NCBI RefSeq assembly: GCF_900089605.1 | Contig: NZ_LT594324.1 | Coordinates: 3,100,001-3,164,000 of the forward strand | Origin: Micromonospora narathiwatensis | GTDB lineage: Bacteria > Actinomycetota > Actinomycetes > Mycobacteriales > Micromonosporaceae | DNA length: 64,000 bases | Direction: 5' to 3' | Part shown: in pieces, positions 42,256 to 51,178 of the stretch | Layout of the letters: each line of letters opens with the position of its first letter | Position numbering within the stretch: position 1 is the first letter of the stretch | Made by a program: the position numbers and the translations under genes | Notes under the pieces: generated by a model | Database searches by the model: none | What the model saw: the letters and a program-made list of their open reading frames with translations, nothing else | What the model was told of the DNA's origin: nothing

Positions 42256-43662
42256 GGGCAGTGCGCGGTCCAGGGTGTCGCGGTAGCCGGCCACCAGCGC
42301 GGCCACGGTGTCGGCCCGGAACTGGCTGCGGCAGTAGCCGACGCTGCCGACGATCCCGCCCGCCGCGTCGAACTCCACCGCCCACAGCGCGCCGTCGGGG
42401 ATCTGCGAGCCGCGCTCCTGCGAGCGCAGCCGCCGCCGCATCGCCCGGTACGTGAGGTCACCCACGCGCTGGTCGACGGCCATGAACGGGGACTGGACCA
42501 GCTGGAACACGCACGAGGCGTGCTCCTCGCCGGCCGCCGCGGCCATCAGCTCGGGCGCCACCCCGAGCAGGTCCACGAACGGGATCTCGTGCCGGTACGC
42601 CGCCAGGCACGCGCCCCGGACCCGGTCGACCAGGTCGGCGAAGTTGTCCGCTCCCCCGGTCCGGACCCGCAGCGGCAGCAGGTTGAAGAACGAGCCGACC
42701 ATGTCGAGCGTCCACGCCGGGCGACGCCCCGGGGTGAAGGTCGGCATGACCACCTCGTCGAGCCCGGCGGTGTCGGCGAGTTGCCGCACGTACGCCGCGG
42801 CCATGACCATGAACGGCGTACAACGTCGGCTGGTGGCGTACGCCTGCACGCGCCGGCGCAGGTCGTCCTCGTGGTGGAACCGGTACCAGGCGGTGCCGTC
42901 GGGCCGCTGCGCGCCGCGTGGCCGGTCCAGCCGGATCGGCGTGACCGCCGCCCCGCGCAGCCGCTCGGCCCAGTACGCGCGGGCGGCGGCGACGGCGGGG
43001 GTGCCCGCCGCCGCGCGCTGCCAGCGCACGTACTCCCGGTACTGGCGCACCGGAGGCAGCTCCGGTGGCCGCCCGGCGCGGCGGGCGGTGTAGCAGAGCG
43101 CCAGGTCCCGCAGCACCACCTGGATCGACCAGCCGTCGACCCCGGTGTGGTGGGCGGCGAGCACGAGCACCGCGTCGTCGGCGGCGAACCGGCCGAGCAC
43201 CGCCCGCAGGGTGGGGTTGTCGTCCATCGGCACCGGCCGGGACTCCACCTCGTTGAGCAGGATCTCCGCGTGTCGCTCCCGGTCGGCCGGGGCGAGGGGC
43301 AGGTCCTCGACGTCGAGGCGGGGCGGCCGGGGTGGCCGTACCCGTTGGTGTGCGTTCCCGGGCGCCCGGACGATCGAGGTCCGCAGCGCCTCGTGCCGCT
43401 CGACCACGTCGGCGAGCGCGGCCCGGAGCGCCCCGACGTCGAGCGGGCCGGTGACCCGCCAGCCGCCGACGATGGTGTAGCGCGGGCCGAACGGTCCCGC
43501 GTCGTCCCCACCGTCGACCATGCGCAGGAAGTCCTGTTGGCGGGAGAGCGGGAAGGGCTCGTCCGGCCCGGACGGCGGCTCGGGCGGGTGGCCGCCGGCG
43601 GTCGTCGCGTCGTCCGGCAGCGTCCACAGCGACGTCGCCGGGCCACGCTCGTCCCGTGTCAT
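42250..43662 (-). CDS. Free-standing condensation enzyme (SgcC5-like)
   Basis: 470 residues, single NRPS C domain. The active-site motif is intact: AAHHTGVDGWS (HHxxxDG). Other C-domain blocks are PLSRQQDFLRMV at the start and DMVGSFFNLLPLRV late in the protein. SgcC5 of C-1027 condenses the PCP-bound beta-tyrosine with the enediyne core to form an ester; this is its expected partner here, acting on the PCP at 50233. The ATG overlaps the halogenase stop by 4 bases. The stop codon lies inside the tandem repeat array at 42130-42255. Confidence 0.93.
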   Translation of the reverse strand: MTRDERGPATSLWTLPDDATTAGGHPPEPPSGPDEPFPLSRQQDFLRMVDGGDDAGPFGPRYTIVGGWRVTGPLDVGALRAALADVVERHEALRTSIVRAPGNAHQRVRPPRPPRLDVEDLPLAPADRERHAEILLNEVESRPVPMDDNPTLRAVLGRFAADDAVLVLAAHHTGVDGWSIQVVLRDLALCYTARRAGRPPELPPVRQYREYVRWQRAAAGTPAVAAARAYWAERLRGAAVTPIRLDRPRGAQRPDGTAWYRFHHEDDLRRRVQAYATSRRCTPFMVMAAAYVRQLADTAGLDEVVMPTFTPGRRPAWTLDMVGSFFNLLPLRVRTGGADNFADLVDRVRGACLAAYRHEIPFVDLLGVAPELMAAAAGEEHASCVFQLVQSPFMAVDQRVGDLTYRAMRRRLRSQERGSQIPDGALWAVEFDAAGGIVGSVGYCRSQFRADTVAALVAGYRDTLDRALPA

Positions 43663-45194
43663 GCCCCGGGCACCCGCGGCGCCGGCCCGGGGGCCGGGGC
43701 CACCGACTCCGACCGGCGCCACCGCATCCCGTCGGCGGACGGGACGAGGCCGCCGCCTCGGATGGGGCGCTGCTCGTCGACGTTGCCGCCCAGCGCCGCC
43801 TGGGTCTGGACGCGGACGCCCTCCTTGAGGACCTCCTTGAGCATCGACGCGCCGAGCAGGTTGCGGTCCTCCCCCGCCTCGGCGACCGGGCCCTGGACGA
43901 CGTCGGCGAGCTCCCGGAACGCCGCCTTCCGCTCGCGCAGGTAGGAGTCGGCGTCGACGAACGCGCGTTCGTCGGAGCCCGCGCCGCCGACCAGTTGCAC
44001 GAAGGCCTGCACGTCGCTGGCGACCCGGTCGTCGCTGACCCGCTTGGCGGTCCAGAAGTACGAGTCCTCGTCCTGCTGCATGTCGTAGAACGCCACCAGG
44101 AAGTCGTGGAAGAGTCCGTACTCGCGCCGGTACCGGGCCTCGAACTCCGCGAGGACGGTCGCCTCGTCCAGGTCCCCGGCGAGGACGCTGTTGATCGAGC
44201 GGGCGGCGAGCAGCGCGCTGAACGTCGCCAGATGCACGCCGGAGGAGAAGACCGGGTCGATGAAGCACGCCGCGTCGCCCACCAGCAACATGCCGGGCCG
44301 GGAGAAGGTGTCGCGGATGTACGAGTAGTCCTTGCGGATCCGCACCTCGCCGTACGGTCCGCTCGTCACCCGGGTGGCCTCGGCCAGGTACTCGGCGATC
44401 AGCGGGCACTCGCTGATGAGCTGGCGCAGCACGGTCTCCCGGTCGCCCTCCCGGACGCGGTCCAGCGCCTCGGGACGCAGCACCGCCCCGACACTGGTGA
44501 GGTTGTCGCTGAGCGGGATGTACCAGAACCAGCCGCCGGAAAAGGCGGCGGCGAGGATGTTGCCGCTGTTGGGCTCGGGGAGCCGCTTGCCACCCTCGAA
44601 GTAGCCGAACAGGGCGAGGTTGCGGAAGAACTCGGGATAGTGCCGCTCGCCGCCGACGCGGTTGTGGATCCGGCTGCGGTGGCCGGAGGCGTCCACGACG
44701 TACCGGCTGCGCAGTTCCTGGCGTACGCCGTCCTCGTCGTCGAAGCGGACGCCGCACACCCGCCCGTCCTCCTCCAGCACGTCCACGACCCCGCAGCGCT
44801 CGCGTACCGTCACGCCCTTGCGGCGGGCGTTGTCGAGCAGGATCTGGTCGAACTTCATGCGCTCGACCTGGTACGCCGTCGCCCCGTCGCTGGCGAACTT
44901 CGGCGAGATCGCGAAGGCGAACGTCCAGGGCTCCGGGTTGCGTCCCCAGCGGAACGTGCCGCCACGCTTGACGGGGAAACCGGCGTCGGCGAGTTCGTCG
45001 GCGACGCCGATCAGCCGGCAGATGCCGTGGATGGTCGAGGGCAGCAGCGACTCCCCGATCTGGTACCGGGGGAAGGTCTCCTTCTCCAGCAGCAGCACCC
45101 GGTGTCCCTGCATCGCCACGAGGGTGGCGACCGTCGACCCGGCCGGTCCCCCACCGACGACCACGAGGTCGTAGTCGAATCCGTCGTCGTTCAC
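43659..45194 (-). CDS. FAD-dependent halogenase (SgcC3-like)
   Basis: 511 residues. FAD motif VVVGGGPAGSTVA at the N-terminus, LLLEKETFPRYQIGESLLPS, and the halogenase-linked GGWFWYIPLSD motif; FSRPGMLLVGDAACF binds FAD. The variant type B halogenases with this pattern chlorinate phenols held on carrier proteins; SgcC3 chlorinates beta-tyrosine on SgcC2. The C-terminal ~120 residues are the helical extension of the group. GTG start with AAGGA six bases upstream. It lies between the aminomutase and the condensation enzyme in one operon, so a chlorinated beta-tyrosine unit is expected. Confidence 0.93.
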   Translation of the reverse strand: MNDDGFDYDLVVVGGGPAGSTVATLVAMQGHRVLLLEKETFPRYQIGESLLPSTIHGICRLIGVADELADAGFPVKRGGTFRWGRNPEPWTFAFAISPKFASDGATAYQVERMKFDQILLDNARRKGVTVRERCGVVDVLEEDGRVCGVRFDDEDGVRQELRSRYVVDASGHRSRIHNRVGGERHYPEFFRNLALFGYFEGGKRLPEPNSGNILAAAFSGGWFWYIPLSDNLTSVGAVLRPEALDRVREGDRETVLRQLISECPLIAEYLAEATRVTSGPYGEVRIRKDYSYIRDTFSRPGMLLVGDAACFIDPVFSSGVHLATFSALLAARSINSVLAGDLDEATVLAEFEARYRREYGLFHDFLVAFYDMQQDEDSYFWTAKRVSDDRVASDVQAFVQLVGGAGSDERAFVDADSYLRERKAAFRELADVVQGPVAEAGEDRNLLGASMLKEVLKEGVRVQTQAALGGNVDEQRPIRGGGLVPSADGMRWRRSESVAPAPGPAPRVPGA

Positions 45195-45227
45195 GTCAGT
45201 TCCTTTCGATTGCCGCGCGCCGGCCGG

Positions 45228-46838
45228 TCACCGCAGAACCACGTCGGCGCGCAGGACGGCGTCGAGCAGGTCCGCGCGGCCCAACGCGGCCGCCACGGCG
45301 GCGATGTCGTCGGCCATGTAGCGGTCCTGGCGCAGGGTGGGCGCGAGGGAGCGGGTGAGTTCGTACGCGGCGCGGCCGGCCTTGCTCAGGCCCGCGTACC
45401 GGCCGGCGACGTCGACCGCCTGGGCCGCGGCCAGCAGTTCCACGGCCAGGATGGCGTCGTTGTTCGTCAGGACCCGCCGGGCGTTGCGGGCGGCGATCAG
45501 GCCCATGCTGACGATGTCCTGGTTGTCCCCGTTCGAGGGGATGCTGTGGATACTGGCCGGGCCGATCGTGCGGTTCTCGGCGACGAGCGCGGTGGCCGGG
45601 TACTGCGCGCCGGCGAAGCCGCTGTTGAGCCCCGGTTCGCCCATCACCAGGAACTCCGGCAGGCCGTAGCTGAGATGCCGGTTGAGCAGCCGGTTCGTCC
45701 GCCGCTCGGAGATCACGCCGAGCTGGGTCAGCGCGATGGTGACGTAGTCCATGGCGAACGCGACCGGCTGGCCGTGGAAGTTGGCGCCGTGGAAGACCTC
45801 ACCGCTGCCGAAGAAGAGCGGGTTGTCGTTGGCCGAGTTCAGCTCGACCTCGACGGTCGCGCGGGCGTGGGCGAGGGTGTCCCGTACCGCGCCCAGCACC
45901 TGCGGCACCGCCCGCAGCGAGTACGCCTTCTGCATGTAGATGTTGGTCCGCTGCACCGCCTGGTCGTGCTGCCACTCGTCGGCGAGCTGCTGGCGCAGGG
46001 CGGCGTGCGAGACGGTGAGACCGCTGCCGTCCAGCAGCGCCCGCATGTTCGCGGCGGAGTCGATCTGGCCCGGGTGGGGACGCGCCAGGTCGTGGCCCTC
46101 GCTGAGGAACGGACCGGTCGACCCCTGCAGGGTCTCGATCACCAGCGCGGCCACGATCTCGGCCTGGCGGACCTGCTCGATCGCCCGGCCGAGCACCAGC
46201 GCGCCCAGCCCGGTCATCGCGGAGGTGCCGTTGATCAGGGCGAGCCCCTCCTTGAACCGCAGGTCCATCGGCTCGATGCCGTGGTCCCACAGCACCTCCC
46301 GCGTCGGCACCGACCGGCCGTCGCGCAGCACGTAGCCCTCACCGAGCACGGTGCTGGCGATGTGCGACAGGGGCGCGAGGTCGCCGCTGGCGCCGAGCGA
46401 GCCGATCTCGGGGATGGCGGGCGTGATGCCGAGGTTCAGGTAGAGCTCCAGCCGGGTGATCAGCTCGGGGCGTACGGCGGAGTAGCCCTTGGCGAGGGCG
46501 TTGAGCCGGGTGGCGAGGACGGCCCGGGCCTCCACCTCGGAGAAGCACGGCCCGACGCCGGCGCTGTGGCTGCGGACCAGGTTGGTCTGGAGTTCCACCT
46601 CCTTGGTGTGGTCCACCAGCATGTAGATCATCTCGCCGTATCCGGTCGTGACGCCGTACACCGGGATGCCCTGCCGGACGATGTCCTCGAACCGCTGGCG
46701 GCTGCTGGCCGCCCGGGCCAGGGATCCCGCCGGCACCACACAGGGCGTGCCTCGTTCGGCCACCTGCCGGACCCCGTCGATCGTGAGGCCCGCGCCGTCG
46801 AGGACCACCGGTGTCGCGCCGCTGTCGATGTCAGCCAT
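45228..46838 (-). CDS. MIO-dependent tyrosine 2,3-aminomutase (SgcC4-like)
   Basis: 536 residues, close to SgcC4. The Ala-Ser-Gly triad that forms the 4-methylideneimidazol-5-one cofactor is in GSLGASGDLAPLSH. The catalytic Tyr region is VYGVTTGYGEMIY near the N-terminus, and NSANDNPLFF and MGLIAARNARRVL follow. SgcC4-type enzymes turn L-tyrosine into (S)-beta-tyrosine; ammonia lyases are close relatives, but the neighbouring NRPS, PCP and halogenase settle the role. The ATG at 46838 overlaps the end of the NRPS gene by 8 bases; upstream in-frame codons would lie inside that gene. Confidence 0.95.
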   Translation of the reverse strand: MADIDSGATPVVLDGAGLTIDGVRQVAERGTPCVVPAGSLARAASSRQRFEDIVRQGIPVYGVTTGYGEMIYMLVDHTKEVELQTNLVRSHSAGVGPCFSEVEARAVLATRLNALAKGYSAVRPELITRLELYLNLGITPAIPEIGSLGASGDLAPLSHIASTVLGEGYVLRDGRSVPTREVLWDHGIEPMDLRFKEGLALINGTSAMTGLGALVLGRAIEQVRQAEIVAALVIETLQGSTGPFLSEGHDLARPHPGQIDSAANMRALLDGSGLTVSHAALRQQLADEWQHDQAVQRTNIYMQKAYSLRAVPQVLGAVRDTLAHARATVEVELNSANDNPLFFGSGEVFHGANFHGQPVAFAMDYVTIALTQLGVISERRTNRLLNRHLSYGLPEFLVMGEPGLNSGFAGAQYPATALVAENRTIGPASIHSIPSNGDNQDIVSMGLIAARNARRVLTNNDAILAVELLAAAQAVDVAGRYAGLSKAGRAAYELTRSLAPTLRQDRYMADDIAAVAAALGRADLLDAVLRADVVLR

Positions 46839-49800
46839 GCTCGTCTTCCCATCGTTCTGGTTGGCCGGCGGCGCCCGGAGCGCCGCCGGCGGTCGGATCG
46901 CCGTTGCCGGCGGTCGCCGCCCGCACCACCGCCGCCATGCCGGCCACCGTCGGCGCGGCCAGGAGGTCCCGCAGCGGTACGTCGACGCCGAAGCGTTCCG
47001 CGAGGCGGTGGGCGAGTCGGACAAGTAGCAGCGAGTGGCCGCCCGCCGCGAAGAAGTCGCCCCACCCGTCCGCCGGTGCGGTCGGGAGCAGCTCGGCCCA
47101 GACGCGCCCCACCGCGCCCTCGATCGGGCCGCGTCCCCTGGGGCCGCCGTCGCTGACGGCGCGGGGATCCGGCAGTCTCGCCCGGTCGACCTTGCCGCCG
47201 ATGTTGCGCGGAATCCGGTCGAGCGGGGCGAAGACGGTGCGGTGGCTCACCGGCCCGTACCGCCGTCGCAGGTGTGCTCGCAGCGACGCCACGAGCGCCG
47301 GCCAGTCGGCGTCGTCGCGGGGCGCCACGAAGACGACCAGCCGGCTCACCAGGCCGTCCGGGTCGGTCACCGGCGACGCGGCGCAGTCGGCGACGAGGCC
47401 GTGCTCGGCGAGCGCCGCCTCCACCGCCGCGAGTTCGAGCCGGTGCCCGGCGAGCTTGACCTGGTGGTCCCGGCGGCCCACGTGTTCCAGTTCGCCGTCG
47501 AACCGCCGCCGCCCGAGGTCGCCCGTGCGGTACCAGCCGGCGGTCGCGGCGGCGGCCGGCGGCAGGCCCCGCAGCGGCCGGAACGGAACGTCGTCCGGCC
47601 CGCGCCCGGCCGCGTCGGGCAGGTAGCGGGGCACGGCGTACGGGCTGCGGACGACGATCTCACCGGTCACGCCGGCGGGGCAGGGGCGGTCCCGCCCGTC
47701 CACGACCAGCACCTGCCGGCCGGGTATCGACCGGCCGACCGGCACGCGTTCGCCGGGCACCGGACCCACGATCTCGTACGCGCTGGCCGCGACCGTCTCG
47801 GTCGGACCGTACAGGTTCCACAGTCGGGTTCCGGTGAGCGTGTGGCGCAGTCGGTTCGCGAGGTCGGCCGAGAGGGACTCGCCCATCAGGAACAGGTGGG
47901 TCAACCGCGCCGGTACGGCGTCGTCCCGTTCGAGCACCGTCGCCAGTTCCCGGGCGAAGCTGGGTACCGTCTGCAGCATCGTGACGCGTTCCCGGTCGAG
48001 CCATCCGAGGAAGCGCTCCGGGTGGACACGGACGCGATCCGGCACCGGAACGAGCGTCGCACCGCAGATCAGGGCCGCGAAGACCTCGCACAGGGCCGGG
48101 TCGTGCTCGACGGCGGCCCACTGCGCGACGCGGGCGCCGGGGTGCAGGTCCCCGGTGCGGGCCAGCCAGGTGGCGAACTGCGCGAGCGCCGCGTGGGTCT
48201 GGACGATCCCCTTCGGTCGTCCCGTGGAGCCCGAGGTGAACGCGACGTAGGCGGCCGTCCGCGCGGCCGGCTCCGGCGGAAGCGGGGCGGGGTCCACCGG
48301 TCGCGGGGCCGGGTCCACGGTGAGGACCGGGCCGCGCCGGTCGGACCGGTACCACTCGGCCACCCGGTCCTCGGCCGGGTCGCCGGCGACCAGCAGGGCG
48401 GCGGGCCGCAGGTCGGCCAGCACCGTCCGGGCCCGGTCCCCCGGGTCGCCCGGGCTCAGCCAGGTGAAATGGCCGCCGGCGCGCAGGACGGCCAGGGACG
48501 CGGTCACCAACGCTGGCCCCATGGGCAGGCGCAGGGCGACGGCACGGCCCGCGAGCGGGACCCGGTCCGCCAGCCACGCCGCCAGGTCCGACGCCCGGGC
48601 GACCAGCTCCGCGTACGTGAGGCTCTCCTCCTCGCCCCGGACGGCGACCGCCTCCGGGAAGCGCTCCGCGCAGTCGTCGATGAGCGCGGTCACCGGCCGG
48701 CCGGACGGCGGCGCGACGGCCGTGGCGTCCGCGGCGCGTACCGCGGTGGCCAGGTGCCGGGGGTCCTCCAGCGGCAGGTCGGCGAGCGGGAGGTCGGGGT
48801 CGCGGACGGCCGCGGTCAGCACGGTGCGCAGGTGGGCGAGGACGCCCTCGGCGTCCCGGGGTGCCATCCCGTGGGTGCGGAACGCGAGCGTGCCGGCGAG
48901 GGTCGCGGTGGTCGCCGCGACGGTGAGCAGCAGGTCGACGGGGAGCACCCCGGCGCGGGACGGCAGTTCCCGGACGTTCGCGCCGGCCAGCCGCAACGGC
49001 GCCGGCGGAGCCTCGGCGGCGAGCACCGCGTCGCACAGGGGCAGCCCGTCGGGAGGCCGGGGTGGGTTGACCGCGCGGACGAGCCGCGGGAAGGGCGGGT
49101 GCCGTTCCTCGGCGTCCCGCCGGCTGCGTGCCACCCGCCGCAGATGCGTCCGGAACGTCGCGTCGCCGGTGAGCCGGCCGACGACCGGCAGGAGGGTGGA
49201 GAGCGGGCCGACCGCGCTCTCCTGGCCGGGCCCGCGCAGGTCGTGTGGCAGGGCGACGGTCACGCTGTCGTCGCCGGCGTGGCGGCCCAGCACGACCTGG
49301 AACGCGGCCAGCACGACCGTCGGGACGGCGACGCCCTCCGCCCGGGCGAGGGCCTGGACGGCCGCCCGGGTCCGCAACCCCCAGTCGAAGGTCACCTCGT
49401 CCGCCGCCGCCGCCGTCGGCGCCGCGGCGGGCGGCGGGTCGGTCGGGCGGACGCCGTCGGAGGGGTCCGGGTCGGGGACGGCGGACCACGGGGCGGCCGG
49501 CGCGACACTGCCGGAGGCGGGAACGGACGACGGGTCGCGGCGGGCCGGGGACGACACCGCGGCGGTGGCCAGGAGCGCGTCGGCGTACGCCGCCGAGAGG
49601 TCGGCGGCCACGACGGACATCGACGGGGCATCCGCGACGGCCTGGTGCGCGGTGAGCACGACGCGGTGGTGCCGGGGGGTGACCCGCAGCACCGTCAGCC
49701 GGGCGAGCGGGCCGGTGTCGAGGTCGCCGGGCGGTGCCGGCGCCGCGGCGTCGCGGATGTCCCACCTGGCGAACGCGTCGGCGCGGGCGGGGCCGATCCG

Positions 49801-50046
49801 TCGGGCGGGTCGACCGTCCACGGTGGGCAGCGTGGTCCGCAGTGCCCGGTGCCGGTCGAGCACGGCGTGCCAGGCGGCGCGCAGGACGTCGACGTCGAGG
49901 TCGCCGTCGACCCAGTACGACCGGTGCAGGGTCAGTACGCGGGCGTCCGGGTGCAGCTTGTCGAGGAACCAGACGCCGTCCTGCACGGCGGCGACGTCCG
50001 GGGTCAGCTCGGGCGTCGGCGGTGGCGGTGGGGCGTCGGTCGTCAC
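46831..50046 (-). CDS. NRPS with degenerate C domain, adenylation domain and carrier domain (SgcC1-like)
   Basis: 1,071 residues. Residues ~10-440 form a C-like domain in which the HHxxxDG site reads AHQAVADA, so it is probably inactive. The adenylation domain (~470-960) has TSGSTGRPKG, NLYGPTETVA, WYRTGDLG and the A10 lysine in GGKVDR. The last ~80 residues are a carrier domain with an intact serine (GGHSLLLV). In C-1027 a similar discrete enzyme activates beta-tyrosine and loads a separate PCP; here an extra built-in carrier exists beside the free one at 50233. A ~60-residue Pro/Ala-rich linker interrupts the C-like domain. The GTG at 50046 lacks a strong ribosome site. Confidence 0.92.
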   Translation of the reverse strand: MTTDAPPPPPTPELTPDVAAVQDGVWFLDKLHPDARVLTLHRSYWVDGDLDVDVLRAAWHAVLDRHRALRTTLPTVDGRPARRIGPARADAFARWDIRDAAAPAPPGDLDTGPLARLTVLRVTPRHHRVVLTAHQAVADAPSMSVVAADLSAAYADALLATAAVSSPARRDPSSVPASGSVAPAAPWSAVPDPDPSDGVRPTDPPPAAAPTAAAADEVTFDWGLRTRAAVQALARAEGVAVPTVVLAAFQVVLGRHAGDDSVTVALPHDLRGPGQESAVGPLSTLLPVVGRLTGDATFRTHLRRVARSRRDAEERHPPFPRLVRAVNPPRPPDGLPLCDAVLAAEAPPAPLRLAGANVRELPSRAGVLPVDLLLTVAATTATLAGTLAFRTHGMAPRDAEGVLAHLRTVLTAAVRDPDLPLADLPLEDPRHLATAVRAADATAVAPPSGRPVTALIDDCAERFPEAVAVRGEEESLTYAELVARASDLAAWLADRVPLAGRAVALRLPMGPALVTASLAVLRAGGHFTWLSPGDPGDRARTVLADLRPAALLVAGDPAEDRVAEWYRSDRRGPVLTVDPAPRPVDPAPLPPEPAARTAAYVAFTSGSTGRPKGIVQTHAALAQFATWLARTGDLHPGARVAQWAAVEHDPALCEVFAALICGATLVPVPDRVRVHPERFLGWLDRERVTMLQTVPSFARELATVLERDDAVPARLTHLFLMGESLSADLANRLRHTLTGTRLWNLYGPTETVAASAYEIVGPVPGERVPVGRSIPGRQVLVVDGRDRPCPAGVTGEIVVRSPYAVPRYLPDAAGRGPDDVPFRPLRGLPPAAAATAGWYRTGDLGRRRFDGELEHVGRRDHQVKLAGHRLELAAVEAALAEHGLVADCAASPVTDPDGLVSRLVVFVAPRDDADWPALVASLRAHLRRRYGPVSHRTVFAPLDRIPRNIGGKVDRARLPDPRAVSDGGPRGRGPIEGAVGRVWAELLPTAPADGWGDFFAAGGHSLLLVRLAHRLAERFGVDVPLRDLLAAPTVAGMAAVVRAATAGNGDPTAGGAPGAAGQPERWEDEHG

Positions 50047-50232
50047 GCAGCAAGTCTCGGCGGGTGCCGGTGAGCGGGCATCTCTCGACGTGCGCGGTGG
50101 CGACCGGCCCCGCGTGGACGTCCGGCGACGGCCTCGGCGGTCTCCCGGGATGCGCAAACGCAGAGATGCGCGCCACTGCCCGCGCCACCCAGGATGACCG
50201 CAGAGCCGAGCGCAAGCTGAAAGAGAGTGACC

Positions 50233-50511
50233 ATGAACGAGGCCCCGGGAACCGTCCCCACCCCGCAGGACCCGCCCGCGCTGGAGCTGCGGATCGGCGC
50301 CATCTGGCGGGACGTGCTCGGCGTCCGGGACGACGTGCCCCCGGACGCCACCTTCCTCGAGTTGCAGGGGCAGTCGATCTCTGCCGTTCGTATCGCCGGA
50401 CGGATCGAGGAGGAACTCGGCATCGAGGTCGACGCCGCCGTCCTGTTCGAGGACCCGGATCTGCCGACCTTCATCGATCTGGTGATGAGACGCGCCCGGT
50501 CCGGGCGCTAG
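50233..50511 (+). CDS. Free-standing peptidyl carrier protein (SgcC2-like)
   Basis: 92 residues, one PCP/ACP four-helix domain: IWRDVLGV in helix 1, the Ppant site LQGQSISAVR with the serine near residue 48, and VLFEDPDLPTFIDLV in helices 3-4. It is the expected tether on which beta-tyrosine is chlorinated, hydroxylated and passed to the condensation enzyme. Transcribed divergently from the NRPS gene over a 186-bp region. An in-frame GTG two codons upstream also exists. Confidence 0.92.
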   Translation: MNEAPGTVPTPQDPPALELRIGAIWRDVLGVRDDVPPDATFLELQGQSISAVRIAGRIEEELGIEVDAAVLFEDPDLPTFIDLVMRRARSGR

Positions 50512-50665
50512 CCGACCGTCGGGGTCCGGGCGTCCCCGGACCCCGGTGGCCGCGTGGCTGGCGCGGCTGCGGCGGGTCGTCGGCGGCTGGCCGCGGGCAT
50601 GCCGTCGCGTGGCGCGCGGATCGGCTGCCCTGGGCGACGGCGCGACTGGAGGAGGAGGAACGAGG

Positions 50666-50869
50666 GTGCTGGCCATCAGGCTCTACGACATCGAGACCGG
50701 CCATGTCCAGACGCTGACCGAGGTGACGGACGTGGCGAGCGCCGACCGGTGGTTGGAGCAGTTCGCCGCCGGCGGGATCGGCACCAACGACGTCGTGTAC
50801 GTCGTGGAGGGTGCGCCCCGGGTCGCCGTGCTGCACCTGCGGGAGCCGGAGGCCGGCATGGCGGCCTGA
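50666..50869 (+). CDS. Conserved-looking small protein of unknown function
   Basis: 67 residues, GTG at 50666 preceded by a strong GGAGGAGGAACGAGG ribosome tract. The predicted beta-alpha-beta pattern (LAIRLYDIETG, SADRWLEQFAAGG, DVVYVVEG, VAVLHLREPE) is well organised and uncharged regions alternate normally, so it looks like a real folded protein, but I recognise no family. It lies 154 bases after the PCP gene in the same direction and is followed at once by a strong terminator. A helper of the carrier protein is a guess only. Confidence 0.6.
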   Translation: MLAIRLYDIETGHVQTLTEVTDVASADRWLEQFAAGGIGTNDVVYVVEGAPRVAVLHLREPEAGMAA

Positions 50870-50923
50870 GCGGGTCGGCCCGATCCTCCATTGTGGATCG
50901 ACCGGCCCCTGCGCGTAGACGTG

Positions 50924-50959
50924 GCGGCCCACCGAGAATCATCGGTCGGGCCGCTTTTT
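50924..50959 (+). terminator. Rho-independent terminator with T-run
   Basis: GCGGCCC at 50924-50930 pairs with GGGCCGC at 50948-50954; an inner ACCGA/TCGGT pair lengthens the stem, and TTTTT follows at 50955-50959. It ends the PCP/small-protein unit. A smaller hairpin (50881-50900) precedes it. Confidence 0.8.
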
Positions 50960-51018
50960 CGTTCCCGTGATCGCGACTTCGACCCGGTGGGGCACCGCCC
51001 GGGGGTCCGGATGGATCA

Positions 51019-51047
51019 TTGACGGCCATCTGCGTCTTACATAGGAT
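51019..51047 (+). promoter_or_regulatory. Consensus-like vegetative promoter of the secreted hydrolase
   Basis: TTGACG at 51019-51024, 17 bases, then TAGGAT at 51042-51047: an excellent match to the actinomycete HrdB/sigma-70 pattern. Transcription would begin near 51054, leaving a ~125-base leader. Constitutive expression would fit a protective enzyme. Confidence 0.65.
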
Positions 51048-51178
51048 CGGCAATATCGGCAGAACTTGTCACATAAGACCGCATCCTACGTAATCGGGTT
51101 CTGCCTCTTCCGCGCGCGGAGACAGCTGTACCACCGGATCGGCGCGCTCGCCCCTCGACGATCAGCGAAAGGGACCCC

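Noticed and set aside
46838-47024. Longer N-terminus for the aminomutase
   Set aside because: The extra ~60 residues lie inside the carrier domain of the NRPS gene and do not resemble the family; the ATG at 46838 fits the SgcC4 length.
40024-47156. Two giant plus-strand frames (about 1,306 and 1,166 codons)
   Set aside because: Antisense to glycosyltransferase, methyltransferase, condensation, halogenase, aminomutase and NRPS genes, all of which have clear motifs.
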